Of a stretch of DNA of 64,000 nucleotides, positions 8,679 through 18,109 are shown one piece after another (the stretch's first letter is position 1; each line of letters starts with the position of its first letter). The stretch is from Actinomycetota bacterium. Lineage in GTDB: Bacteria; Actinomycetota; Actinomycetes; S36-B12. Location of the stretch: the NCBI GenBank assembly GCA_030684515.1, contig JAUXVJ010000024.1:165663-229662 (forward strand). Reading direction: 5' to 3'. The notes beneath the pieces were generated by a model that made no database searches, was not told where the DNA came from, and worked only from the letters and a program-made list of their open reading frames with translations. The position numbers were made by a program, and so were the translations under genes.

Positions 8679-9272
8679 TCATACTCCCTTTTCACGCCGA
8701 ACGCGCGACAGACCCCCAGCCATGGCTGCCAGGATCAGAAATCCCAAGGACATGAGCACTGCTGTGAATACGCTGGCCGTTGAGCTCTGTGCCGCCATTG
8801 CCGAAACTCCAGCAGCAACCAAGGCGCCCTGCTCCGGCGCAATCACCATCGATGGCGACACCTTGGCACTTGCTGAGCCCTCGATCGTGAAGTTGATGGC
8901 ACCGGCAACAGGGTGGCCATCGCCCGAGACTCCTCGATACCGGACTTGATATGCGCCAGTGTGCAGTTCAGCCGGCCACGCCATGGAGATCGTTTCGCCG
9001 TCTGGAGTCACTTTCTGCGACTCCAGGAGATTGTTGTGCGAGCCAAGGATGGCAATTGTTGCAGTGCCTTGCAGGAGCGGACTGTCAAAGGCAAAGGACA
9101 CTTTTGCGGGTGGGCGATCCAGTCGAGCACTGTTTGAGGGCAAAGTCGAGATGAGATCAGAGTGGGCAAAGGCGCTGACGGTCATCGGACCAGCCGCAAT
9201 CACGGTCATCCCTACGAGGGCAACTGCAACACTGGCCAATCTTCGCGCGCGTGGTCGGGGAGGTCGCGCCAT
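8679..9272 (-). CDS. CopC-domain copper-binding secreted protein
   Basis: A 197-residue protein with a signal peptide ending at FAHSD, a CopC/YobA-like beta-sandwich (about residues 37-130) and a C-terminal transmembrane helix (about 166-188, VFTAVLMSLGFLILAAMAGGL). The mature N-terminus would be His-Ser, and the GDGHPVAGAINFTI segment carries the second histidine typical for Cu(II) binding in CopC. The usual CopD partner is absent here. AAGGAG lies 8 nt before the ATG. Role: extracytoplasmic copper binding or delivery, inferred from the family. Confidence 0.85.
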   Translation of the reverse strand: MARPPRPRARRLASVAVALVGMTVIAAGPMTVSAFAHSDLISTLPSNSARLDRPPAKVSFAFDSPLLQGTATIAILGSHNNLLESQKVTPDGETISMAWPAELHTGAYQVRYRGVSGDGHPVAGAINFTIEGSASAKVSPSMVIAPEQGALVAAGVSAMAAQSSTASVFTAVLMSLGFLILAAMAGGLSRVRREKGV

Positions 9273-9478
9273 GATCGTTCTCCTTGACTATCGAGACTGC
9301 AGGCACACTCAAGTTGAGTCGACGCGTGCATTTTCGAAAGCCAAAGCCCCGATCCTTTGCGCATCAACTGTGCACAACCGGGTCCGGGGCTACCTGTTCA
9401 AGGTAATCAATTGCTCACTGCAAAGCAACTGAGCAATGAAAGATGAACGCCTTGGTAGATCCTTCAATGCCTTGCAGA

Positions 9479-10771
9479 TCACAGAAGGAAGCGGAAGAGC
9501 GGACTCGCTGCGTCGATCTTCTCAATGCGCGGCGGAGCTGCCTCCATGCGCGCAAGTAGACCTGGCAGGTCGCTTGCGCTTGCAAGTTCGATACCAACCA
9601 ACGCAGGGCCAGTCTCACGGTTGCTGCGTTTGACGTACTCAAAGAGCGTGATGTCTTCATTGGGGCCGAGCACCTCATCCAGGAATCGGCGCAGCGCTCC
9701 CGGCTCCTGAGGGAAGTCGACCAGGAAGTAGTGCTTGCGCTCCTCGAAGATCAACGCACGCTCGACAATCTCGGCATATCTACTCACGTCATTGTTTCCG
9801 CCCGAGAGCACGCAGACGACCTTTGCGGACTTGGGAATGTTCACTGCCGCCATACCCAGGGCTGAACTTGCCAGTGCGCCCGCAGGCTCCGCGATGATGC
9901 CGTCCGTTTGATAGAGCGCAAGCATTTCGCTGCACACTCGCCCCTCGGGAACGGCAACCAGCTGCACCTTGGAGCGCGCGATGATCGGAAAGGTCACGTC
10001 GCCCACTCGGCGCACTGCTGCACCATCAACAAAAGTGTCGATCTGGCTCAAGGTCACAGGCGCTCCCGCGGCGATGGCTGCTGCGACACTGGCAGCGCCC
10101 GCAGGCTCCACACCGATGATGCGCGTATTCGGGTGGCGTTCAACAAGCCAAGCGATGGATCCAGCGAGCAGCCCGCCTCCCCCGACGGGAACGATGACAA
10201 AGTCTGGGGATACTCCCAATTGCTCCACGGCCTCACGGATCACCGTTCCTTGGCCCGCGATGGTTCGCACATCGTCAAAGGCCGGCACGATAGTGGCGCC
10301 CGTGGCAATGGCATCAGCTGCTGCTGAGGAGGCCACCTCGTCATAGTTGTCACCCCCCACGATGATCTCGATCATGCTGCCGCCCAATGCGGCTATTCGA
10401 TCCTGCTTCTGGCGGGGAGTCGTTCGTGGAAGGTAGACCCTTCCTCGCACGCCAAGTGCAAGACAGGCGTAGGCAACTCCCTGCGCATGATTTCCGGCAC
10501 TTGCCGCCACCACTCCGGCTGAACGTGCGGTCTTGTCCAGTTGGGCGATCAAGTTGTAGGCACCTCGCGCCTTGTAGGACCGCACCGTCTGCAGATCCTC
10601 GCGCTTGAGCCATACGTCTGCATCGGTCAGATCTGACAGTCGAGCGTTGCGCTCAAGTGGAGTTGTCGAGACGACGCCTACCAATCGCCCAGCAGCTTCA
10701 TCAATAGCGGCTGCGTCGACCTGATCTCGACTCAATGGCAGGGCGGGCTCAGTTCCACGTTGTCCGATCAT
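9479..10771 (-). CDS. ilvA: Threonine ammonia-lyase (biosynthetic-type)
   Basis: The protein converts L-threonine to 2-oxobutanoate and ammonia, the first step toward isoleucine. Starting at the ATG at 10771 it has 430 residues. PLP-binding lysine 67 lies in TVRSYKARG; SAGNHAQGVAYA and the phosphate-binding loop PVGGGGLLAG are clear, and SGGNND lies near residue 350. A C-terminal ACT-like regulatory domain (HYFLVDFPQEPGALRRFL) is present as one copy. A longer frame to 10807 adds 12 residues with no support. The ATG is preceded by TATTAC seven nt upstream, suggesting a leaderless transcript. Confidence 0.93.
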   Translation of the reverse strand: MIGQRGTEPALPLSRDQVDAAAIDEAAGRLVGVVSTTPLERNARLSDLTDADVWLKREDLQTVRSYKARGAYNLIAQLDKTARSAGVVAASAGNHAQGVAYACLALGVRGRVYLPRTTPRQKQDRIAALGGSMIEIIVGGDNYDEVASSAAADAIATGATIVPAFDDVRTIAGQGTVIREAVEQLGVSPDFVIVPVGGGGLLAGSIAWLVERHPNTRIIGVEPAGAASVAAAIAAGAPVTLSQIDTFVDGAAVRRVGDVTFPIIARSKVQLVAVPEGRVCSEMLALYQTDGIIAEPAGALASSALGMAAVNIPKSAKVVCVLSGGNNDVSRYAEIVERALIFEERKHYFLVDFPQEPGALRRFLDEVLGPNEDITLFEYVKRSNRETGPALVGIELASASDLPGLLARMEAAPPRIEKIDAASPLFRFLL

Positions 10772-10894
10772 GGTCCAAGTAATAGCCGATCGCGTCGAAG
10801 GAGCCAACTCTTCGTCTGGCGTTCAACGGTTTTGCACCTGCTGACGGCTAACCTGAAGCAGTCCTCACGAATGTTTCTCACAAAGGAAGAACCC

Positions 10895-11329
10895 ATGCGC
10901 TTCACCAGAACCGCAGTTCCAGCCATCGCACTTGGCCTGGCACTCACCGCATCACTTGCTGCTTGCTCATCAAATGAGCCCTCTGAGGCTACAAGCTCTG
11001 CATCGGCAACACCTTCGATGAGTGAGTCAGCAGAAGTGCTTGTCGGTGGCGACCCGAGCACATGGTCTCCCGTTCGCGTCACACCTGACGATGATGGATC
11101 CACGCAGGCTTTGGTCATTGGCCAGGCCGTGATCTTTGAGGGCTTCCAAGAGGGCGCAACATTCGAGTCAAGTGATCCCATGGTGTTCACCGCGTCTGAT
11201 GCCCAAGGCGATGGCGAATCCACCACTGTTGCTGGCGGTCAGGCACTTGCAGCCGGCACGAGTGAAGTGATCGCCAGGGACGGCACGATGCAACTGGCAA
11301 CGATCACCTTTGTGGTGACAGCCCAGTAA
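10895..11329 (+). CDS. Small lipoprotein, unknown function
   Basis: A 144-residue lipoprotein with signal MRFTRTAVPAIALGLALTAS and lipobox LAAC. The mature part starts with a Ser/Thr/Ala-rich linker and continues as a compact beta-rich domain (about 45-144) ending in GTSEVIARDGTMQLATITFVVTAQ. The ATG at 10895 is chosen because AAAGGAAG lies about 6 nt upstream; a longer frame reaching 10760 lacks a signal peptide. The gene ends just before a strong bidirectional terminator. I do not recognise the family. Confidence 0.8.
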   Translation: MRFTRTAVPAIALGLALTASLAACSSNEPSEATSSASATPSMSESAEVLVGGDPSTWSPVRVTPDDDGSTQALVIGQAVIFEGFQEGATFESSDPMVFTASDAQGDGESTTVAGGQALAAGTSEVIARDGTMQLATITFVVTAQ

Positions 11330-11332
11330 CGA

Positions 11333-11380
11333 AACGAAGAAGCGGGGCGAAAGGAATTCCTTTCGCCCCGCTTCTTCGTT
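11333..11380. terminator. Perfect 48-bp palindrome, bidirectional terminator
   Basis: The two 24-nt arms are perfectly complementary and meet at GAATTC (centre between 11356 and 11357). The arm reads AACGAAGAAGCGGGGCG followed by AAAGGAA. It lies between the convergent lipoprotein and Ig-repeat genes, 4 nt from each stop, so it can end transcription from both sides. Confidence 0.85.
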
Positions 11381-11384
11381 CAAC

Positions 11385-12851
11385 TTATCTGACGCGGTAA
11401 TTGCGCTTAGTCAGGAACGATGACCACTGTCCGGGAACTCCGGGAGCAAATGCCTGCACCCAGCACGATCCGCGGCTAGCAAGACGCAACTTCACCTGGC
11501 CGGCACTCTTCACGAGCTTGCACTTGGAAGCACCTGAAGTCACCCTCCAGACAATCGGCTTGTTCAGGTTTGTCACGGTGCCAATCTTGGCCAAGGTCAA
11601 GTAGCGGCCCCTCTTGTAGGTGCCCGACTTCGGAGCAGCGACCGTTGCGGTCTGCTTGCCAACTGCTGTAGAGATCGAGAAGGACAGGGTCGTTGGCGAA
11701 TAGCCGTTGCCACCTGAGGTCGTGGTCACAACTGAGCAGTTGCCGCCAACACCTTGAACGGTGAAGGTCGTACCGTTCCAAGCGCACGGCCCAGTAACTG
11801 CAACCTTGACAGGCAAGCCTGACGCCGCCGTCACTGTTGCTGCGATTGAAGAACCATTCGGCAGAACGAATACCGCGTTGTGCAGAATGGGTCCTGGATC
11901 GCCAACTGGGTCAACGATGATCGCATCAGCCTTCAGGGCCTGAGTCACGGCAACGACCTTGCTGTCTGAGGAGGCGGCAACACCGTTGCCACCCGTGTAG
12001 GCAGCTTTGACTGTGGGATTGCCGAGTGCCGTTGGCACCCAGGTAACTCCAGCGGCTCCGTTGGAGACCGATGCTGTGCCAATAGTCCTGCCGTCAACGG
12101 TGAAGGTCACCGAACCGGTGCCTGATGAAGGAGTGATCTTGGCGGTCAGCGGGACCGAGGTGTTCTGGTAGTTGGTCTGAGGCACGCTGAGCGCAACCGT
12201 GGAGCCAACCGCTGACACCTTGATATTCGCCGCCGAACTGCGTCCCGATGAATTGGCATTGGAATCTCCACCGTAGGCCGCATATACATTCACTGAATTC
12301 ACACCAGTGGGAATCGTGTAGTTGATCGTGGCCAGACCCTGGGCGTTCAAGCTGGCGGCACCAATGGTTGACGATGACGAGCTGAACGTCACTGTTCCGG
12401 TTGGCACGTAAGAACCCTGCCTGGCACGCACCTGCGCCTGCAGTGTCACCTGCGAACCCCCGGCAGCATTGCCAGGAGCAGTGACAGAGGAAGTCGTATC
12501 GACTGAATTCACCGACACGTTCTCAGTATCGGAGCCTCCACCGCTGAAGGAAGCCATGATCGATTCGGGACCCGAATTCTTCGGCGTCCAGATCATCTGT
12601 GCATTGGAACCCTGATTGCCACCGACTGTGTCAGTGCCGATCACGGCGCCATTGGCATAGAACGTGACTGTTCCAGCAGGAGTGCCAACCCCAGTCGATT
12701 CGGAAACCGAAGCGTCAATGGTCTGTGCAACACCTACGACGCCGTTCCTGACTGAGAGATTGACCGATGTTGCTGCAGACGCTGATGCAGCGAATCCGAT
12801 TCCGGACCCGACTACAGCAAGTGCTGCGACAGTGCTGAGTAAGCGTTTCAT
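11385..12851 (-). CDS. Secreted Ig-like repeat protein
   Basis: A 488-residue secreted protein with a signal peptide (residues 1-27, cleaved near ASA-AT). At least three bacterial Ig-like (Big_3_5-type) domains follow: about 30-115, 118-215 and 216-305, each with the core GTVTFYANGAVIGT / GTVTFSSSSSTIG / GSVTFTVDGRTIG. The C-terminal 180 residues contain four cysteines and end in basic RNYRVR; this part resembles tails of actinobacterial adhesins with WxV..GASKCKL elements. No LPXTG or transmembrane helix is visible, so it is probably released or bound non-covalently. GAGGCAACCCCT precedes the ATG. Confidence 0.85.
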   Translation of the reverse strand: MKRLLSTVAALAVVGSGIGFAASASAATSVNLSVRNGVVGVAQTIDASVSESTGVGTPAGTVTFYANGAVIGTDTVGGNQGSNAQMIWTPKNSGPESIMASFSGGGSDTENVSVNSVDTTSSVTAPGNAAGGSQVTLQAQVRARQGSYVPTGTVTFSSSSSTIGAASLNAQGLATINYTIPTGVNSVNVYAAYGGDSNANSSGRSSAANIKVSAVGSTVALSVPQTNYQNTSVPLTAKITPSSGTGSVTFTVDGRTIGTASVSNGAAGVTWVPTALGNPTVKAAYTGGNGVAASSDSKVVAVTQALKADAIIVDPVGDPGPILHNAVFVLPNGSSIAATVTAASGLPVKVAVTGPCAWNGTTFTVQGVGGNCSVVTTTSGGNGYSPTTLSFSISTAVGKQTATVAAPKSGTYKRGRYLTLAKIGTVTNLNKPIVWRVTSGASKCKLVKSAGQVKLRLASRGSCWVQAFAPGVPGQWSSFLTKRNYRVR

Positions 12852-13129
12852 AGGGGTTGCCTCGTTTCATGTGCGCGAGATTCTCGGGCTACTCCTTGAG
12901 GCTAAGCGCATTTCTGACGCGTGGAACAGCACAAAGGCAAGCCACATTCAATTCATGACTGATTCACAGACAACTGACACAATTCCGCGACCCAGTAAAT
13001 ATTGAGAGCGAATGCACCGACTGCAAGACCGAAGGGGCTGCGACGAGCAGGTGAAGCCCAACCCTTCGATGCATACCTGCACTGTGCTCCCTGCACATCG
13101 ATGAGCTGATGACTGTTGACGCCGCGAAT

Positions 13130-14374
13130 TCAGCGCCCTCGACGCACTTCCCTGAACGGCACATCGCGGTCGGCTGCGTATTCACGCGGCATCATCAACA
13201 CGCGCTCGGAGATCATGTTGCGACTCATCTCCGTGGAACCGCCAGCGATGCTTGCTGACTGGCGCATCAGAGCCGCGACACCTACCTCCTTCAGCAAGCT
13301 GCGGTCTCCGACCTGACCAACGACAGACAGCTCGCCGGCCAGTTCGAACATCACGTCGGTTCTCAATTGATTGGTCTCTGCAGAGCCAAGACGCATCATC
13401 GAACTCGAGTGGGCCGGATAGTCATAGGAAGCCATCCCCTTGGTGACTCGTCGGATGAGCTGAGCATTGGCAACCTCTTGCGCGTGCGCCCAGCCCACGA
13501 GTTCACGCACAGCTGGGTCCTTGTCTTTACCCACCTTGCGCGCCAGGCCAATCGGCGTCAGGGAGTCATGGCTGGTGCCCCGAGCGCGAGCCATGCCGCT
13601 GGCGTAGGGCGAGCCCCCACCGACTGCCTGGCGTTCATAGAACAACTGACGCTGCCCCACGGTCCAGCCATCGTTCTCGGTTCCGACCAGATTCTCCGCT
13701 GGCACAACAAGATCGGTGAAGAACTCCTCACAGAACTCATTGGATCCATTGACCATCTGCACGCGATTCATGTGAGTGGCCGGATCATGGACCGGGACGA
13801 TGATCATGGAAAGGCCACGGTGCTTGGGTGCGTCCCAGTCTGTTCGCACCAGACATGTCGCATAGTCCGCGGCGAATGCATACGTACTCCAACATTTTTG
13901 TCCATTGATGATGTAGGTGTCACCATCGCGCTGTGCGCGAGTCAGCAGCCCAGCGAGGTCTGAACCGCCACTGGGCTCGGACAGGAACTGACACAAGACC
14001 AGTTCTCCTGAGATCGCACCCCGCACGTACTTCTGCTTCTGCTCTTCAGTGCCCATATCCAGCAACATCGCCGAACAGATGCCTAGGGACGGCACGTTGA
14101 GCGCAACTGGCATCTCATACGGCGCCGACTCCTGATTGAAGGCAGCTTGATAGTCGCGAGTCAGGCCCTGACCTCCGTACTCGGTCGGAAAGCAGATGCC
14201 GGCGAACCCTCCAGAGAACAGCAACTTCTGCAGATCTCGTGCGTCCAGCCAGTTCTGCTCTTCGGGATCAATCCCCGCCCGCTTGGGCATGGTGCCGGCT
14301 TTTGGCATGTTGTCTGCGAGCCAGACTCTTGCTCTCTGGCGGAAGTCCTCGACTGTTTCTGAGTGCGGGGCCAT
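13130..14374 (-). CDS. Acyl-CoA dehydrogenase
   Basis: This 414-residue flavoenzyme belongs to the acyl-CoA dehydrogenase family (FadE type). The N-terminal helical domain has EYGGQGLT and the middle domain has FLSEPSGGSDLAGLLTRA, which holds the FAD-binding elements. The C-terminal helical domain ends with GGSTEMSRNMISERVL, the segment where flavin contacts lie. The likely catalytic base region is around residue 250-370 but I could not assign the glutamate. The ATG at 14374 follows AGGA by 5 nt, better than the GTG four codons upstream. It oxidises an acyl-CoA in a degradative pathway; chain type unknown. Confidence 0.9.
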   Translation of the reverse strand: MAPHSETVEDFRQRARVWLADNMPKAGTMPKRAGIDPEEQNWLDARDLQKLLFSGGFAGICFPTEYGGQGLTRDYQAAFNQESAPYEMPVALNVPSLGICSAMLLDMGTEEQKQKYVRGAISGELVLCQFLSEPSGGSDLAGLLTRAQRDGDTYIINGQKCWSTYAFAADYATCLVRTDWDAPKHRGLSMIIVPVHDPATHMNRVQMVNGSNEFCEEFFTDLVVPAENLVGTENDGWTVGQRQLFYERQAVGGGSPYASGMARARGTSHDSLTPIGLARKVGKDKDPAVRELVGWAHAQEVANAQLIRRVTKGMASYDYPAHSSSMMRLGSAETNQLRTDVMFELAGELSVVGQVGDRSLLKEVGVAALMRQSASIAGGSTEMSRNMISERVLMMPREYAADRDVPFREVRRGR

Positions 14375-14472
14375 GGCATTCCTCACATCGCTGAATTGGC
14401 AGTGCGACCGATACTAGGTATCGAGCTGCTTTCGCGCAGGAGATTTCGGGGTCAACAAGGCCGCGAAGGCGC

Positions 14473-15072
14473 CTAGCCGTAAACGAGGAATTCGATGTCG
14501 CGGATGGCGGTGGCCAGCGGGACAGTCAGCACGTGGCTCACGCCAGCATTGACGCCAATCCGGAAGCACTCGCGGTAGTAATGAATGATTTCACGCGGCG
14601 ATCCGTGGAATTTATTGAAGACCTCAATGCCATAAGCCTGCAGATCCGTGACGAGGGCTCGCGAGTTGTGCACCTTGTCGGCAATGGAGACCATCACAAG
14701 ATCCACTGATTCGGTCTCCAGACGATCCAGGTAACGCTGCTTGCGCTCCCAGTAGATGGGCCAATAGCCGTCGTCATCATCATCGAGTGAATCGCTGCAA
14801 CCCAGCACGATGTCTGCAACTCGATCACCAAACACAGTGCGCACTTCGGCCAGCCGCCAGAGCCCACCTTGATCTTCTGCAACATCGTGCAGCAAGCCGG
14901 CAATGGCCTGGTCCTCATCACCGCCAGCTTCGATGATCAGACTCGAAACGCCAAGGAGGTGGGACATGTAGGCGATGTTGCCGCCCTTGCGCGTCTGGTG
15001 GGCGTGGGCGAGCGCGGTATATCGAACCGCCTCGAAATAGCGGTCCGACAGAACGAGGTGCGGGCGTGCCAT
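14473..15072 (-). CDS. HD-domain phosphohydrolase (SpoT-like HD)
   Basis: A 199-residue HD-superfamily protein. The metal ligands are recognisable: His in ALAHAHQTRKGG, the paired His-Asp in AGLLHDVAED, and Asp in SIADKVHNSRAL. The pattern matches the hydrolase domain of RelA/SpoT enzymes and MESH1, but no synthetase, TGS or ACT domain is present, so it may act as a small alarmone hydrolase. The ATG at 15072 follows AAAGGAG by 6 nt, and the earlier in-frame start is unsupported. Substrate assignment is inference. Confidence 0.82.
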   Translation of the reverse strand: MARPHLVLSDRYFEAVRYTALAHAHQTRKGGNIAYMSHLLGVSSLIIEAGGDEDQAIAGLLHDVAEDQGGLWRLAEVRTVFGDRVADIVLGCSDSLDDDDDGYWPIYWERKQRYLDRLETESVDLVMVSIADKVHNSRALVTDLQAYGIEVFNKFHGSPREIIHYYRECFRIGVNAGVSHVLTVPLATAIRDIEFLVYG

Positions 15073-15165
15073 CAAACTCCTTTGTTGCCTACACAATGTC
15101 ACATTCAGGACAGTTGCAATTCAAATCCTCCGCCATCGACCCGTAAAGGGCCCGGGAAGCCGTGC

Positions 15166-15453
15166 CTACGACAGCACCCCGGACTCCACAGATTCCAAGT
15201 ACAGAAACCTCGGAGGCTGCACGCCGGCCGATCTTCGCAGCTCGACCAACTCAGCTGATTCAAAGAAGGCTCGAGCGACATCAAGTGACGTCCACCGCGA
15301 CAGATGCACGAGATTGCGGTCAGCGGAATGCTCGCGCAGAAGTTGATAACTGATCTCACCTGCGGCCTTGCGCAACTCCGCAGCCTGATCGAAGACCTGC
15401 TTCCAGACGTCATAGTCATCCACTTCATGAATGATCAATACATACGGCTCCAC
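15166..15453 (-). CDS. ABM-like dimeric alpha-beta barrel protein
   Basis: A 95-residue protein with the ferredoxin-like alpha+beta pattern of antibiotic-biosynthesis-monooxygenase or related small proteins: beta strand YVLIIHEV, helix DYDVWKQVFDQAAELRKAAG, strand SYQLLRE, NLVHLSRWTSLDVARAFFES. The GTG at 15453 is preferred because GGAGGAG lies 5 nt upstream; the ATG eight codons earlier precedes that site. It stands alone; enzymatic activity is not evident. Confidence 0.65.
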   Translation of the reverse strand: MEPYVLIIHEVDDYDVWKQVFDQAAELRKAAGEISYQLLREHSADRNLVHLSRWTSLDVARAFFESAELVELRRSAGVQPPRFLYLESVESGVLS

Positions 15454-15508
15454 GCCTGCTCCTCCAGTATCTTTCATTGGCTATCCCACAAACCCGACTT
15501 GAAGGAAC

Positions 15509-16300
15509 GTGCCTGCCGTGAGTTTGACCCTGACCGACCTTGCCCCACTTCGCGACATCCGCAAGACCGATGAAGGCTATGACGTCAACACCCTGGTGAC
15601 TCCGCACGGCGGCATCTATGGCGCCTACCTCATGTTCCAGCAGGTGCTGATCGCTGAGTTGGCCGCTCCAGGCAAGCGCGTCATCTCCTTGCAGACCGCC
15701 TTTGCAAACGGCGGAGTGAGTGGGCAGCCGTGTCAGGTCACCGTGGACACCTTGCAAAGTGGCCGATCCTTTGCCTTCCTGAGTCTGACCTTCCGCCAAG
15801 GCGAGCTCATCGTCACCCGCGCCGAGGTCATGCTGACCATCGATGAGGACGACTACCTGAGGCACGACAACCCCTGGTCGCCCATCGCCACAGCAGCAGG
15901 CTGGCCTGAGACCACCTCGGGCATCTTCCCCGGCAGCGCCACTCGTTGGCCCGGTTCCAGCCCTACCGAGCTCGCCGTCCGGTACGCCACCGACGAAGCT
16001 CAACTCGATGACTCCACCACGCGCGCGCTCACTGCGCTCGTGACTGAGCCGACCGTGATGGCAGCACTCATGAGCTTCAATGAAGTGCCAGCGCAGGCCG
16101 GAAGGGTGGCAGGCAATGTACTCACCCAGAACGTGACCTTGCTTCGACCCGTGGATCTGTCCAAGGGGCTGCTTGTCCGATCCAGGGCTCGATACGCGGG
16201 CGCCGGGCGGGTGCACGGGGAAGGAAATCTGGAGGATGAGTCAGGCACCCTGATTGGCACCTTTACCACCACTGGTGTCCTGCGCGGACCTCGAAGTTGA
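15509..16300 (+). CDS. Acyl-CoA thioesterase-like double hot-dog protein
   Basis: The 263-residue protein resembles TesB-like/acyl-CoA thioesterase family members with two tandem hot-dog folds. Visible features are HGGIYGAYLMFQQ near residue 33 (the usual HGG start of the first central helix), RSFAFLSLTFRQGELIVTRAEVML in the first sheet, and the second half with ELAVRYATDEAQL and QNVTLLRPVDLSKGLLVRSRARYAGAGRVHGEG. It should hydrolyse acyl-CoA, feeding fatty acids back to the pool. The start is GTG at 15509 or 15518; AAGGA precedes both at non-ideal distances. It is followed by a crotonase gene. Confidence 0.8.
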   Translation: MPAVSLTLTDLAPLRDIRKTDEGYDVNTLVTPHGGIYGAYLMFQQVLIAELAAPGKRVISLQTAFANGGVSGQPCQVTVDTLQSGRSFAFLSLTFRQGELIVTRAEVMLTIDEDDYLRHDNPWSPIATAAGWPETTSGIFPGSATRWPGSSPTELAVRYATDEAQLDDSTTRALTALVTEPTVMAALMSFNEVPAQAGRVAGNVLTQNVTLLRPVDLSKGLLVRSRARYAGAGRVHGEGNLEDESGTLIGTFTTTGVLRGPRS

Positions 16301-16434
16301 ACGAGCAATCGCCAGATTCCGTCGGCGCGGTGCAATACAGTCCCCTGTGAATCCACAGTCAGTTGCCTCCGAACGTGAGCTCAATGCGCGGTCGGTGCAA
16401 TGGCCTGTGACTGGAGCTCATCGAAAGGGCCGAC

Positions 16435-17262
16435 ATGGTTGCCAAGGTTGAAGAGTGGGACGCAGCAGGACTTCAGTACGAGGTCGTGGACGAAGTCGCA
16501 TGGCTGCGATTGAACCGCCCCCAGAAGCGCAATGCCATTGACCTGCCCCTGCGCCGAGCCCTGCTCGCGGCAATTCACGAGGCCAGTGAAGACAACGGTG
16601 CCAAGTGCGCCGTGATCACTGGCAATGGTTCGGTCTTCTCGGCCGGTGCAGACCTCACGCAGCCGGGTGGACCAACGGAGGTTCCCGCTGATCGCCGCCG
16701 CCCTGCTCCCCTGACCGCCCGCGATGACGGAATCCTGTACGGCTGGGCTCGACTGTTCGAAGCCATCTGGCGCAGCGAGACTCCATTCATCAGCGCAGTC
16801 AACGGTGTTGCTGCCGGTGGTGGCTGTCAGCTGGCTCTGGGCTGCGATCTCATCATCGCCTCTGAAGAAGCTGCCTTCTGGGAGGTCTTTGTGCGACGCG
16901 GTCTGCCAATTGAAGGTGGTGGCGCCTGGCTGCTGCCTCGCATGGTGGGATTGCCCCGAGCCAAACAGATTGCCTTGTTCGGCGACCCGATCCCTGCCAA
17001 GCAGGCAGAGGAATGGGGCCTGATTAACCTGTGTGTTCCTGCCGATGAGCTCATCAGCACGGCTGCTGACTGGGCTGGGCGTTTAGCAAAGATGAGCGCT
17101 CCCAACAGTGGCCCTTCAATGGGGAATGAGGGCATGGACCTCAGCTTCCGCGTTGGCCACATCAAGAGCCAGATCAACATGGGCATGGAAACCTCGATGC
17201 TCGCGTCCTTCCGCGAAGAGGCAACCTTGTTGGCTATGAACCCAGGTGCGATGGGTCACTGA
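16435..17262 (+). CDS. Enoyl-CoA hydratase/isomerase family protein
   Basis: A 275-residue crotonase. The CoA-binding and oxyanion-hole segments are WLRLNRPQKRNAIDLPLR, FSAGADLTQPGG and NGVAAGGGCQLALGCDLIIAS. Downstream, FVRRGLPIEGGGAWLLPRMVG supplies the region of the catalytic acids, here with Glu in PIEGG. A proline/arginine-rich insert (DRRRPAPLTARDD) sits after the ADL motif. It would hydrate or isomerise an unsaturated acyl-CoA. GAAAGGG precedes the ATG. It lies 134 nt after the thioesterase gene on the same strand. Confidence 0.88.
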   Translation: MVAKVEEWDAAGLQYEVVDEVAWLRLNRPQKRNAIDLPLRRALLAAIHEASEDNGAKCAVITGNGSVFSAGADLTQPGGPTEVPADRRRPAPLTARDDGILYGWARLFEAIWRSETPFISAVNGVAAGGGCQLALGCDLIIASEEAAFWEVFVRRGLPIEGGGAWLLPRMVGLPRAKQIALFGDPIPAKQAEEWGLINLCVPADELISTAADWAGRLAKMSAPNSGPSMGNEGMDLSFRVGHIKSQINMGMETSMLASFREEATLLAMNPGAMGH

Positions 17263-17336
17263 CACCCATATTCGAGTATCCATGTGGCCGTACGCGGTTG
17301 TCAGGGTGAACAGCGTTCGGCGACAAGGAGACAGGC

Positions 17337-17990
17337 ATGAGCAAGCTCGTAATTTATGGCGCAACGGGATATGCGGGAAGCCGCATTGTGGCTGAAGCAG
17401 CAGGCCGGGGACACGAAGTCACTGCTGTTGCACGCAACGTCGCTGATGCACCCGCAATTCACGGAGTCACCTATGTCGCCGGGGACTTCTACGACGCTGA
17501 GCTGATGCGTGACCTCACCAAAGACGCTGACGTCATGGTCAGCGCCATCCACGCGCATTCAGCTGACGGCTCCTCGATCCTGACTGCTTTGCCGACGCTT
17601 ATCGAGGTCGCACAGCGCAATGGAGCCCGTATTGGGATCGTCGCCGGCGCCGGAAGCCTGTACGTCGCCGAAGGCGGCGAGCAGGTCCGCGTCGCATATG
17701 CGTCTGCTCTGCCGGCGGAGGCAATGCCTGAGATCAACACTCACGCAGAATTCCTGGAGACGCTGCGGGAGACTCCAGAGGATGTCGATTGGTTCTTCGT
17801 GAGCCCAGCTCTTTCCTTTGGCTCGCATGTTCCCGGCGAACGCACCGGCAACTACCGCGTGGGCGGCGACGTCCTTCTCACCGATGCTGACGGTCTGTCG
17901 GCAATCAGCGGCGACGACTATGCGATCGCCTTTGTCGATGAGATCGAAAAGCCTGTGCACCATCGCAAGCGCTTCACAGTCGCGTACTGA
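17337..17990 (+). CDS. NAD(P)-binding NmrA/YhfK-like reductase
   Basis: The 217-residue protein has an N-terminal Rossmann motif YGATGYAGSRI and the sequence pattern of atypical short-chain dehydrogenases in the NmrA/YhfK (NADH-flavin reductase-like) group: VARNVADAPAIHGVTYVAGDFYDAE, VMVSAIHAH, IGIVAGAGSLYV and DWFFVSPALSFG. The typical YxxxK active site is not evident. AAGGAGAC precedes the ATG. Substrate unknown; redox sensing or flavin/quinone reduction is a family-level guess. Confidence 0.82.
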   Translation: MSKLVIYGATGYAGSRIVAEAAGRGHEVTAVARNVADAPAIHGVTYVAGDFYDAELMRDLTKDADVMVSAIHAHSADGSSILTALPTLIEVAQRNGARIGIVAGAGSLYVAEGGEQVRVAYASALPAEAMPEINTHAEFLETLRETPEDVDWFFVSPALSFGSHVPGERTGNYRVGGDVLLTDADGLSAISGDDYAIAFVDEIEKPVHHRKRFTVAY

Positions 17991-18109
17991 ACCTGTCGCA
18001 ATCTGTTCGCTGCGTCCAGCAGCACTGTGTGCCGCGCCTATGCTCAAGAGACCGGGTCACACTTGTGCTCTAGTTCTGCGATCCCTTGATCTGATCTTGG
18101 GAGGCGCAC

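Noticed and set aside
9345-9391. Possible hairpin between ilvA and the CopC-like gene
   Set aside because: Only 7-9 matching pairs with a loop of about 25 nt; too weak to call a terminator.
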